From Candidatus Bathyarchaeota archaeon (lineage in GTDB: Archaea; Thermoproteota; Bathyarchaeia; Bathyarchaeales; Bathycorpusculaceae), in the NCBI GenBank assembly GCA_029879735.1, contig JAOUPS010000010.1:1-35552 (forward strand): 35,552 bases of DNA. The letters are read 5' to 3'. This document shows positions 14,753-21,118 of this stretch, piece after piece. The position numbers were made by a program, and so were the translations under genes. Below the pieces are notes generated by a model. It made no database searches, had not been told where the DNA came from, and worked only from the letters and a program-made list of their open reading frames with translations. The first letter of the stretch is position 1; every line of letters begins with the position of its first letter.

Positions 14753-15415
14753 ATGAAAGTTATTTGGAGTGGAAAACCTAGCCTTCAAATTTCTTCCGGC
14801 GACTTGATTCAAATTTTGAGTGGCCACGGAAACCGAGAAGGTGTTCAGATTGAAGCGACAAGAATACGCAACAAAACAACGGGAGCCTTCTTTGAAAGCG
14901 ATGTTCATGGAATCCTCTCAACACGAAAACCTCATGATTTTACTCCGCCTTTGCTTGGATATGCGAAGTATATACAGATGAGTGGAATTGGCGTTGTTTT
15001 TGAACTTGAGGAGATTGCTCCGCCGATAGTATCCGGAATCTTGCGCGAGTGTGCAAAATTCATTGATTCAAAACTCTATGGACGGTGTAAAGACAAGGAT
15101 TATCACGATGTCGTCACGAATGCTTTTCCAATTCTTGAAGATAGAATCCGTGCGAAGATTGGTGTTGATACGAGTTATTCGGGGCAAAAATTGATAGATT
15201 ATGCTTTCAATCCTAAGAATGGACGATTGATGCTTGGAAAAATATCAAATGAGCAACAAGCACTTTATCTGTTATTCAAGGGAGCAATCGGATTCTTGCG
15301 AAACCCGCCTTCTCATAGCCTTACGGAAGACGAAAGCAACATTGAAGCCTTTGAACTTATCTGCATGGTTGATCTATTGTTGCGGATTGTTGACAAGGCG
15401 GAGTTACGAAGTTAG
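14753..15415 (+). CDS. TIGR02391 / Ymh-like protein with HEPN-like RxxxxH motif
   Basis: The C-terminal half of this 220-residue protein (from about 100: KDYHDVVTNAFPILEDRIR..., ending LLRIVDKAEL) resembles the Ymh (TIGR02391) family, often found near mobile or defence genes. RNPPSH at 183-188 fits the R-x4-H active-site pattern of HEPN ribonucleases, with the favoured Asn after Arg. The N-terminal 90 residues are unassigned and could sense or bind. A role as an RNA-cleaving toxin or abortive-infection protein is inference. ATG 14753 has no strong ribosome-binding site. A PD-(D/E)XK-like gene lies 0.5 kb away on the other strand. Confidence 0.75.
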   Translation: MKVIWSGKPSLQISSGDLIQILSGHGNREGVQIEATRIRNKTTGAFFESDVHGILSTRKPHDFTPPLLGYAKYIQMSGIGVVFELEEIAPPIVSGILRECAKFIDSKLYGRCKDKDYHDVVTNAFPILEDRIRAKIGVDTSYSGQKLIDYAFNPKNGRLMLGKISNEQQALYLLFKGAIGFLRNPPSHSLTEDESNIEAFELICMVDLLLRIVDKAELRS

Positions 15416-15693
15416 TAACTTACAGCAAGCGCGGCGTGCTTCTCTCGACGGACACTTCCTTTTCATGTTTCTGAAAATGCTTTGAAAGAAGCCATAAGGA
15501 AACTGAAAAGTTAGGACGACAGAAAAAACATTCTGCTACATTAGTTAACCTATATATAATAATACTGCCTGACCTCAGAAAAAAGTATACCTATATACCT
15601 ATACTATTATAATCATAATAATAATCGAACTGCTTTCTGCTCTTTCACCTTACCAGCTGAACGCTAGGTAACTTCCATCTTCAGCTGAATCCA

Positions 15694-15810
15694 GCACACA
15701 CGTCTCACTTGAACCCTGCTGTGTGCAAATAATTCCAGCCTGATTTCTGTGCACACAACATCACCTCTCTGCAGTGTGCACGTTCATGCGTTGAAACTGT
15801 GTGTGTGCAT
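15694..15810. repeat. Cluster of five alternating TG/CA motifs
   Basis: GCACACACGT (15694-15703), GTGTGCA (15721-15727), TGTGCACACA (15748-15757), GTGTGCACGT (15774-15783) and TGTGTGTGTGCAT (15798-15810). All alternate purine and pyrimidine, and one is a palindrome. Confidence 0.6.
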
Positions 15811-15826
15811 TAAAATTTAATCCCAA
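15811..15826. repeat. AT element ATTAAAATTTAATCCC, copy B
   Basis: TAAAATTTAATCCC followed by AAACCC. It is nearly identical to the copy at 16850-16869 and directly follows the last TG/CA motif. Confidence 0.5.
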
Positions 15827-15891
15827 ACCCAAACCCAGAAAATTAGACTTTGCTTCTCTTCTTCTTCCATTTGCTCTTTTTGTACTAATTT

Positions 15892-15905
15892 CTAGCGCAC
15901 GCTAA
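15892..15905. repeat. CG element CTAGCGCACGCTAA
   Basis: Near-palindromic variant with one C/G step replaced by CA, in the convergent spacer, 47 nt before the end of the minus-strand nuclease-like gene. Confidence 0.65.
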
Positions 15906-15951
15906 CTTTCAGACTCTTGTTTCAACTTCAGTAAGGCTTTTCAACCATGAC

Positions 15952-16524
15952 TTACTCATGGATTATGCAATTCTTAAATGCGGGTGGAATATGGTTTTCG
16001 AATCTCTGGTCAATTTCAAACAGATAGTCCATAGGGTGTCTGACTAACTTGGCAATGATTGTTTTTCCTCTTATATCATCCATATCTAACACATATCTTA
16101 GTTTTCTTTCGGGAATCTCCTTGGGTGAAACTAGTAAATTGAAGGTTGGGCTAAAAACATCTTGATAGAATTTTGCTTGTAGAACGTCTCTGATTTTAAT
16201 GGGTGTCGCTTTTACTTCAACTGTTATAAGTTCTTTTGGACTTGATGATTTTTTCTTCACGAATCCCATTATATCTGGGCGAAGTGCACGCACATTCTCG
16301 ACATTTAGTATTCGAATAGCCTTATCATTTAATACCTTTTTTAGCACTTCAGAAATACTCTCAGAAGTTATTTCCAAATAGGGATTTTCTCTGACAACTG
16401 GGCGATGCTGAATTTCACGTTCAACATAATTATATGAAAGCACCGTCCGTAAAGTGTTCAAAACTGGTTCGTATAGTAGTTCTTCCTTTCTAACACGTTT
16501 CGGCTTGGGCTTTTCAGAAGACAT
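15952..16524 (-). CDS. Putative PD-(D/E)XK nuclease-like protein
   Basis: The 190-residue product has a core pattern RPDIMGF, 12 residues, then TVEVKATP, giving Asp84, Glu103 and Lys105, which fits the PD-(D/E)XK nuclease fold, with a following helix rich in Gln and Tyr (QAKFYQDVF). The N-terminus is basic (KPKPKRVRKEE). It could be a restriction or repair nuclease, or an inactive relative; no methyltransferase is nearby. The listed frame opens at TTG 16533, but ATG 16524 is preferred: a TATA-like element at 16554-16566 would start transcription about 10 nt before it. It lies near the Ymh/HEPN-like gene, convergent with it. Confidence 0.72.
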   Translation of the reverse strand: MSSEKPKPKRVRKEELLYEPVLNTLRTVLSYNYVEREIQHRPVVRENPYLEITSESISEVLKKVLNDKAIRILNVENVRALRPDIMGFVKKKSSSPKELITVEVKATPIKIRDVLQAKFYQDVFSPTFNLLVSPKEIPERKLRYVLDMDDIRGKTIIAKLVRHPMDYLFEIDQRFENHIPPAFKNCIIHE

Positions 16525-16564
16525 AAGTATCAATTATATAGTAATTCAGAAGTGAATATAAAAA

Positions 16565-16576
16565 TACGCGCGTGCG
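16565..16576. repeat. CG element TACGCGCGTGCG
   Basis: Twelve alternating bases immediately upstream of the TATA box of the nuclease-like gene. Confidence 0.6.
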
Positions 16577-16635
16577 AGTGCAATAATTACTAAATCTGTG
16601 GAACATAACGCTGAAAATGATGCAACGGTTCGTAA

Positions 16636-16746
16636 CTAATCCGGCATCTCGCGTCGCGCGCGCGGCTTCATAAATTCGTCTATATTGGCTATATCTTCAA
16701 TGATCATTTTAACGAGTTCGCGCGCGCTAAGTCTAGAATTCCTCAA
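16636..16746 (-). CDS. Possible 36-residue small protein
   Basis: TTG at 16746 follows a GAGGG with 8-nt spacing, and the frame reads ...SARELVKMIIEDIANIDEF... and ends in a basic tail. The composition looks protein-like, but both CG elements at 16655 and 16719 are inside it and no homologue is known to me. It may equally be a remnant, since the frame is open further upstream without a start. Confidence 0.25.
   Translation of the reverse strand: MRNSRLSARELVKMIIEDIANIDEFMKPRARREMPD
16655..16664. repeat. CG element CGCGCGCGCG
   Basis: Ten alternating C/G bases, among the longest runs in the window. Confidence 0.65.
16719..16730. repeat. CG element CGCGCGCGCTAA
   Basis: Nine alternating bases with the TTAG flank on the minus strand. 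Confidence 0.65.
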
Positions 16747-16849
16747 ATTTTTAGTTCCCTCGCAAAAGAACCCCAAAAAAGCCTCTAAAACACGGGTTAA
16801 CCATGCAAAATGGGGTTTGTTGAAAGGGGTAGTGGAGTAACTGATAAAA

Positions 16850-16869
16850 AATTAAAATTTAATCCCCAA
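16850..16869. repeat. AT element TTAAAATTTAATCCCCAAAC, copy C
   Basis: Nearly the same as the copy at 15811, in the spacer after the Lrp-like gene. Confidence 0.5.
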
Positions 16870-16907
16870 ACACACCATCTCTAGGCAACGCGCCAAATGG
16901 AAAATCG

Positions 16908-17357
16908 CTACAGCAAAACAAATTCAGTTTTGGCCTGCTTCAGTGAAATCACAGACGTGCTTTTTTCAATGCCTTCTCGGGTGAGAATGCTCTTTAATAC
17001 GTCATAGTATTCATCCTGATTCTTTGTCCTAACTTTAAGGACGACATCCCATTCTCCGGCAATGATGTCTGCACTATCAACCTTTTCATATCTAGCCAGT
17101 TCACCTACGATCTGGTCAGGGTCAGCACCTGCTTTAGCGGTTAATTTGATGAAGAGATACACACAAAAACCTTCATCGATTTTCTCGTAGTCAAAAACAG
17201 CCTTGTAGGTTTTTATCGCTCCTTCATTTTCCAGCTTCTTTATGTTGTAGTGTAAAGTGGCAGAGGGTTCATTTATTGTCTTTGCTATTCTCGCTATCTG
17301 CGGTGTACAGTAACCCACTTTGAACAGCCTAATCAGTTTGGGCCTTATATTCTTCAT
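16908..17357 (-). CDS. Lrp/AsnC-family transcriptional regulator
   Basis: The 149-residue protein has an N-terminal winged helix (about 1-55, TPQIARIAKTINEPSATLHY) and a C-terminal RAM domain (about 62-140, FCVYLFIKLTAKAGADPDQI...), which in this family binds amino acids and drives octamer formation. It is divergent from a LysE exporter, the classical pairing in which the regulator senses the exported amino acid. The frame opens at TTG 17399, but the minus-strand TATA box TTTTTAAATA (17378-17387) lies inside that extension and puts the start site at about 17357, exactly at ATG MKNIRPKLIRL. The mRNA should be leaderless. A decayed copy of its first codons is found at 18192-18251. Confidence 0.92.
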   Translation of the reverse strand: MKNIRPKLIRLFKVGYCTPQIARIAKTINEPSATLHYNIKKLENEGAIKTYKAVFDYEKIDEGFCVYLFIKLTAKAGADPDQIVGELARYEKVDSADIIAGEWDVVLKVRTKNQDEYYDVLKSILTREGIEKSTSVISLKQAKTEFVLL

Positions 17358-17430
17358 ATTATTAAACAATGTTCGATTATTTAAAAATTTTTCGTTCAAA
17401 AATTGAATTTTATTCAGATAGATAATTATA
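17319..17430. repeat. 112-bp direct repeat, left copy (Lrp promoter and first codons)
   Basis: Aligns without gaps to 18213-18324 with 93 of 112 bases equal by eye. Its right end stops exactly before the CG element at 17431. Confidence 0.75.
17378..17387 (-). promoter_or_regulatory. TATA box of the Lrp-like gene
   Basis: TTTTTAAATA on the minus strand, centred 25 nt before ATG 17357, predicts a leaderless transcript. Confidence 0.6.
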
Positions 17431-17441
17431 ACGCGCGCTAG
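17431..17441. repeat. CG element ACGCGCGCTAG
   Basis: Lies between the two divergent genes, directly at the end of the 112-bp repeat and 24 nt before the LysE start. Confidence 0.65.
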
Positions 17442-17464
17442 TTGGGGTTAGTTAGGGATAAAAT

Positions 17465-18091
17465 ATGACTGAAGGACTTGAATTTTTAATTTCAGGAATG
17501 ATCTTTGGTCTCGCTGCTGGAATATCTCCCGGGCCTGTTCTTGCTTTGGTTTTTTCTGAGACTGTGAAGTATGGAAGAAAAGAAGGAGTAAAAATCGCGA
17601 TTTGTCCTCTGATTACAGAGTTACCGATTGTTCTATTTGTATTGCTCATATTATCAAATTTAGTAAAACATGGCTTTGTAATTGGAGCAATCTCTCTGTT
17701 TGGTGCTTGTTATTTAATTCATTTAGGTTTTGAGAATCTGAGAGTCAAAATTAGCGGATTTGAGGTTGAGTTTGCAAAAGAAGATGCTCTAAAACGAGGG
17801 GTTATTGCGAATTTCTTAAATCCTCATCCTTACCTGTTTTGGCTCTCTATTGGTGGTCCAATGATTTTCGAAAGTTTGGATATACACATTTCGGCAACAG
17901 TTCTTTTCATCTCAGGATTCTACAGTCTGCTTATCGGGTTGAACATAGGTATTGCTTTAATTGTAGAAAAATCTAAGTTCTTTATTGAAAGCAAGTATCA
18001 TCTTTACGTTGTTCGTGCTTTAGGGATTGCATTAGTCTTGTTCGCAGTAATTTTTGTAAGAGATGGTCTAAAATTAATGGGCATATTTTAA
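17465..18091 (+). CDS. LysE/RhtB-family amino acid exporter
   Basis: The 208-residue protein has six hydrophobic segments and LysE signatures: GISPGPVLALV (about 20-30) in the first helix and NFLNPHPYLFW (about 118-128). Such proteins export basic amino acids, threonine, homoserine or similar metabolites through the cytoplasmic membrane. The divergent Lrp-like regulator probably controls it. ATG 17465 has no strong ribosome-binding site. The gene is bracketed by the 112-bp direct repeat and by CG elements, so the pair may have been rearranged or duplicated and then partly lost. Confidence 0.93.
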   Translation: MTEGLEFLISGMIFGLAAGISPGPVLALVFSETVKYGRKEGVKIAICPLITELPIVLFVLLILSNLVKHGFVIGAISLFGACYLIHLGFENLRVKISGFEVEFAKEDALKRGVIANFLNPHPYLFWLSIGGPMIFESLDIHISATVLFISGFYSLLIGLNIGIALIVEKSKFFIESKYHLYVVRALGIALVLFAVIFVRDGLKLMGIF

Positions 18092-18100
18092 GTACTGCGG

Positions 18101-18110
18101 CGCGCGTGTA
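18101..18110. repeat. CG element CGCGCGTGTA
   Basis: Lies 9 nt after the LysE stop and is followed by ACCTTTTCTTT, which could help end transcription. Confidence 0.55.
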
Positions 18111-18149
18111 ACCTTTTCTTTCCAAAAAGTCAGCCTCAACTGGATAAAG

Positions 18150-18178
18150 AAGAAGATAAAATTTTAATTCCTTCCTTC
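18150..18178 (+). repeat. AT/CCTTCCTTC interspersed element, copy D
   Basis: AGAAGATAAAATTTTAATTC then CTTCCTTCC, running directly into the CG element at 18179. It is the same motif as at 14597 (inverted) and 23697. Confidence 0.5.
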
Positions 18179-18190
18179 CGCGCGCGCTAA
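18179..18190. repeat. CG element CGCGCGCGCTAA
   Basis: Nine alternating bases next to the truncated Lrp copy, one base before its in-frame stop at 18192. Confidence 0.7.
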
Positions 18191-18191
18191 A

Positions 18192-18251
18192 CTAGCTTAG
18201 TGAGTAGTCTTTTTTGAACAGTTCAATCAGTTTGGGTTTTATGTTCTTCAG
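18192..18251 (-). pseudogene. Truncated Lrp-like gene fragment
   Basis: The minus strand reads LKNIKPKLIELFKKDYSLS and a TAG, matching the first 15 residues of the Lrp-like protein (MKNIRPKLIRLFKVGY). The start codon is CTG instead of ATG, and similarity ends just before the CG element at 18179. It is the coding part of the right copy of the 112-bp repeat and a relic of a second regulator gene. Confidence 0.7.
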
Positions 18252-18324
18252 ATTATTGAATGATATTCGATTATTCAAATATTTTTTGTTCATAATTTGA
18301 ATTTGTTTCAGATAGGTAATTATA
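18213..18324. repeat. 112-bp direct repeat, right copy
   Basis: Diverged copy of 17319-17430, including the former TATA region. Many differences are transitions. Together the copies flank the LysE gene. Confidence 0.75.
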
Positions 18325-18380
18325 GAAAGCAATGCATTAGTATTAAAGTAGAAATTTGGGTGATAGAAAAGGTGGTTGAT

Positions 18381-18623
18381 ATGAGAAAACTGTTTGGAAC
18401 AATAGGGAGATTAAAACTATTCAGATTAATCCGAGGCGTAAGAATGGGAGACATGGATGCTTCCCTACGCACGGACTCAAATGAAGACCAAGAACAGACG
18501 AAAACTTTCAGTTCGGACGCTTATGTTTTGGCCAAAAAACGTAAGCATGAAATTGAAGCGCAGAAGGCTATGGTGATGTTTGAGTCACGCCATGACAAAT
18601 GGAAGGCAGGAGGACCTCTTTAA
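18381..18623 (+). CDS. Small charged protein, unknown function
   Basis: The 80-residue protein begins MRKLFGTIGRLKLFRLI, a basic amphipathic stretch that could touch membrane or nucleic acid, followed by an acidic, Gln-rich part and a basic C-terminal helix (YVLAKKRKHEIEAQKAMVMF). ATG 18381 has AGGTGG about 6 nt upstream, so I prefer it to the upstream extension to 18297, which overlaps the promoter repeat. It lies between the LysE gene and the toroid gene. The family is not recognised. Confidence 0.55.
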   Translation: MRKLFGTIGRLKLFRLIRGVRMGDMDASLRTDSNEDQEQTKTFSSDAYVLAKKRKHEIEAQKAMVMFESRHDKWKAGGPL

Positions 18624-18640
18624 AAACACTTTCTTGCCCT

Positions 18641-18653
18641 TTAGCGCGCGCAC
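18641..18653. repeat. CG element TTAGCGCGCGCAC
   Basis: Lies 18 nt after the stop of the small charged protein gene, in the convergent spacer. Confidence 0.65.
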
Positions 18654-18845
18654 TTCTCTTAAGGTGTGGAAATCATAAAGGAAGGTCATTAATCTTGCGG
18701 TTAATTTAACTTTTCATGGAAATTCAGCAAACGGTAGAGAAAATCGTGAAGGAATATACATTCAAGTTTTCTTGTACTTGCATAACCTCTGTAGAAGAGA
18801 ATCCGCGGTGTGTTTCTCTTGTAGTGATGATTAATTCGCGGTTTT

Positions 18846-19814
18846 CTATTTGTAAATCCTCTTTAATATTCGCAAAGCTAGAAGAGTGATCCACTTCGAA
18901 GGCTTCCGTTTTTGTCCAAAGTCAAAATCAGACCACACTTTATGGATTGATTCGGGTGTAAACCTTCCCTTGCTGTCCCGTTTGGAGAGAAGCAGGTTGA
19001 CCATCTCTGCCTCTTGAAGACTTTGTTTGGCGTATTCAAACTGAGACAGAACAGCCAGAAACTTCAAGATTTTGTAGTCGGTGAACGGGTATTTCAACTT
19101 CTCCCAATCTGTTCCAATCTGACTATCATGACCAGCATACTTCATCTTCCCCCTGTTTTCCCAGCATTCAAAAAGAAAGTCAACCCCCTTCATAGCAATT
19201 TCACTGTTTCGAAGTTTGGGGTTTTGAGCTAATGCCCCAAGCACAAACATTGTAGCCATGGCGCAACTTGGCTCCCTTTCTCTTGGTCCGCCAATCTGTC
19301 CAGTATTCTTGCACCAAAATCCACCATCAAGACGCCGCCTTCTGATAAGCCATCCATAAGCTTTTTGTAATCTGGAGTCTCCTAGAAGACCTACTTTCGC
19401 CAATGATTCAATTATGATGGCGCTGTGACAATCACCGGGTTTTGTTGGAGGATCCCAGCCAAATCCACCAGACTGGAGTTGAGTGCTAAACACGTATTCG
19501 CAGGCTCTGGCAATCCTTTTGTCCTTCACAGTGAAACCGAAATCCGCTAGCACCGGAAGTATCCAGAAAGTAGTATCTTTCCTTGGCCACCACGTGTGAA
19601 TGTCTTTCGGTCTTCCCCAGTAACCGTCTTCATTTGAACCTTCGAAAATCTTCCTCACGAGTGGGTGCTTAAGAATTGCCATTCTCATCGTCACGACTAG
19701 ATCATCATTCTCCTCCTTCTCCAGAAGATCAGTCAACGCACGATAAACTACCCAAGGCTCGCCAGCGAGTAGCCATTCGACCAGTTCTTCTCCTAGCAGC
19801 CTTTTCCAATTCAA
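18846..19814 (-). CDS. Alpha/alpha-toroid protein (prenyltransferase/squalene-cyclase repeat type)
   Basis: The product (322 residues from TTG 19814) shows repeats typical of the terpenoid cyclase/protein prenyltransferase barrel: QLQSGGFGWDPP, RRRLDGGFWCKN, and helices between them, with lone His and Asp residues. No DxDD or clear prenyl diphosphate motif is visible, so catalysis is uncertain; related proteins without known function are common. Start: TTG 19814 (MNWKRLLGEELVEWL) follows AGGGG with about 7-nt spacing; ATG 19895 gives 27 more residues but has no ribosome-binding site and runs through a CG element. The two GbsR-type regulator genes lie just upstream on the same strand. Confidence 0.75.
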   Translation of the reverse strand: MNWKRLLGEELVEWLLAGEPWVVYRALTDLLEKEENDDLVVTMRMAILKHPLVRKIFEGSNEDGYWGRPKDIHTWWPRKDTTFWILPVLADFGFTVKDKRIARACEYVFSTQLQSGGFGWDPPTKPGDCHSAIIIESLAKVGLLGDSRLQKAYGWLIRRRRLDGGFWCKNTGQIGGPREREPSCAMATMFVLGALAQNPKLRNSEIAMKGVDFLFECWENRGKMKYAGHDSQIGTDWEKLKYPFTDYKILKFLAVLSQFEYAKQSLQEAEMVNLLLSKRDSKGRFTPESIHKVWSDFDFGQKRKPSKWITLLALRILKRIYK

Positions 19815-19870
19815 TTGCGAACCCCTGTATAGGCTATGAGGTTTCAAGGTATCAAAGTTTTGTTTTAAGC

Positions 19871-19884
19871 CTAGCGCGCGCGAG
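19871..19884. repeat. CG element CTAGCGCGCGCGAG
   Basis: Nine alternating bases between the regulator gene and the toroid gene. It is intergenic if the toroid gene starts at 19814. Confidence 0.6.
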
Positions 19885-19905
19885 CGGTCGAGCATAGCGT
19901 TTATG

Positions 19906-20448
19906 TTATTTGTTTTCTTTCATGAACTTCCCTATTTCTTCATCGATCAACGCCATAAGCATCGGCATAGTAGATATTAACTTCAACAACTGTGTTACGG
20001 TCGTGTAGATCTTCTGGTACCCTTTGACGCCTTTCATCTCTTCTGCCTCGTTGTCCAACGTCTCTTTCATTTCCTTGAGCTCTTTTTCCATCTCCTCGAT
20101 AAGTCTTTCCGCCATAAAGAAATAACGTGCTGACGTGAAGGGCAACTTTTCCATTCTGTAAATGTGCTTATGCGTGCCTGGAATTGTCTCCTTTGTGATC
20201 ACATTCATATCAACAAGCTGACGAACAGATTTGGAGATGGTTCCTGCGGAAAAACCTGTCAACTTCTGCAAATCTTCCTGGGTCAAACTTCTCCTTATGT
20301 CAAAATACGTCAAGACCGTGGCAATTATCGGGTGACGACCAGTGAATTCAGGAGATTTCTCTGCAAAAAATCCCACAATCTCCTGCTCTATCCGGCGGAT
20401 CTCCGGATCAAACCCATTAGGATCTTGGACAGCTTTGCTAGACGTCAT
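19906..20448 (-). CDS. GbsR/MarR-type transcriptional regulator, second of a pair
   Basis: The 180-residue protein has a winged helix (about 40-100): LTQEDLQKLTGFSAGTISKS is the helix-turn-helix and the IPGTHKHIYRM turn the wing. A long charged coiled coil (115-145) for dimerisation follows. This layout matches the GbsR branch of MarR regulators. ATG 20448 starts 3 nt after the stop of the paralogous gene 20452-20979, so they are co-transcribed and may form a heterodimer. The divergent ABC exporter operon is the likely target. Confidence 0.88.
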   Translation of the reverse strand: MTSSKAVQDPNGFDPEIRRIEQEIVGFFAEKSPEFTGRHPIIATVLTYFDIRRSLTQEDLQKLTGFSAGTISKSVRQLVDMNVITKETIPGTHKHIYRMEKLPFTSARYFFMAERLIEEMEKELKEMKETLDNEAEEMKGVKGYQKIYTTVTQLLKLISTMPMLMALIDEEIGKFMKENK

Positions 20449-20451
20449 CTA

Positions 20452-20979
20452 TTACACTTCCCGTTTTGCTTCAACATCAGAAGCAAAGGTCTGAAATCTT
20501 TGCATCACCCATTCATAAGCTGGAATGAGAACCTTCATTTCGTCCAGAAGTCGGCGAATGTTTTCATACCCTTTTTTCTCGGAAAGGTCAGGACGACTCA
20601 GTTTTGCTTCAATCTCTCGGAGGAACTCTTTAATTTGGGAAAAATACCGCTGAACATCTATCAATGATCGAAACTTGATTTCTGATATAGTCCCGTCAAG
20701 TTCATAATGGTATTCCCGTGTGTCTGGGTGAGAATGTTTGCGGACAACCCCTTGCTTCTCCAGAGCCTGGAGAGCTATCGAAATGGTTCCTAACGAGTAA
20801 CCTGTGAGTTTCCGGAGAATTTTCTGAGTGACTTCCTGGTTGACATAAATGTGGGCTGTAATCTCAGAAGCTTTGCGAGAACCCCCCTTCAGATAACCCA
20901 TCTTCGTCAAGACATCTACAAGTCTTTTTTCAACCGTTCTCAGTTTCCCTTCAGTGAGACGAGGTTTACTGTTTTCCAT
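20452..20979 (-). CDS. GbsR/MarR-type transcriptional regulator, first of a pair
   Basis: The 175-residue protein (MENSKPRLTEG...) has a winged helix with VNQEVTQKILRKLTGYSLG at about 48-66 and the wing HPDTREYHYEL, then a coiled helix. It is related to the downstream gene in layout and motifs (KLTGxSxGTIS) but well diverged. The frame extends to 21045, yet the extension covers the TATA box (21006-21016), so ATG 20979 is the better start, with a leader of only about 7 nt. The inverted repeat at 21017-21035 next to this promoter suggests autoregulation. Confidence 0.88.
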   Translation of the reverse strand: MENSKPRLTEGKLRTVEKRLVDVLTKMGYLKGGSRKASEITAHIYVNQEVTQKILRKLTGYSLGTISIALQALEKQGVVRKHSHPDTREYHYELDGTISEIKFRSLIDVQRYFSQIKEFLREIEAKLSRPDLSEKKGYENIRRLLDEMKVLIPAYEWVMQRFQTFASDVEAKREV

Positions 20980-21005
20980 CTTGATGAAACATAATGGAAA
21001 ACGAA

Positions 21006-21016
21006 GAATATAAATC
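21006..21016 (-). promoter_or_regulatory. TATA box of the regulator pair
   Basis: Minus strand GATTTATATTC, centred about 32 nt upstream of ATG 20979. Confidence 0.5.
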
Positions 21017-21035
21017 TTTTCAAAATTTATGAAAA
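21017..21035. promoter_or_regulatory. Candidate operator TTTTCA-N7-TGAAAA
   Basis: A perfect inverted repeat between the two divergent TATA boxes, so binding could block both promoters. The GbsR-type proteins encoded next to it are the obvious candidates. Confidence 0.55.
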
Positions 21036-21044
21036 ATGAAAACA

Positions 21045-21053
21045 TTTAAATAT
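21045..21053 (+). promoter_or_regulatory. TATA box of the ABC exporter operon
   Basis: TTTAAATAT, followed by a leader of about 45 nt with AGGTGA at 21107-21112 before ATG 21119. Confidence 0.5.
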
Positions 21054-21118
21054 CTGAATCTCCTTAGTAAATATACGTAGGTTTCAAGTTTCGCGAAATT
21101 TAAATCAGGTGAACAGAA

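Larger units (their letters stand above)
15416..15951. other. 536-nt spacer with repeats and a possible gene remnant
   Basis: A short frame at 15419-15514 ends in HVSENALKEAIRKLKS before a stop and looks like a gene tail without a start. An A+T-rich stretch (about 15540-15630) follows, then a cluster of alternating TG/CA motifs, an AT element (15811-15823) and a CG element (15892-15905). Confidence 0.5.
16525..16907. other. Spacer with three CG elements and a possible tiny ORF
   Basis: CG elements at 16565-16576, 16655-16664 and 16719-16730. A minus-strand frame at 16636-16746 could encode 36 residues (see that entry). An AT element lies at 16850-16869. Nothing else was recognised. Confidence 0.5.

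Noticed and set aside
15416-15951. CRISPR array or tRNA-like structure in the repeat-rich spacer
   Set aside because: Motifs are short, unevenly spaced and lack constant repeats with unique spacers; no cloverleaf could be drawn.
20980-21045. N-terminal extension of the first GbsR-type protein
   Set aside because: The extra residues (MFSFFINFEKIYILRF) are a translation of the A+T-rich promoter.
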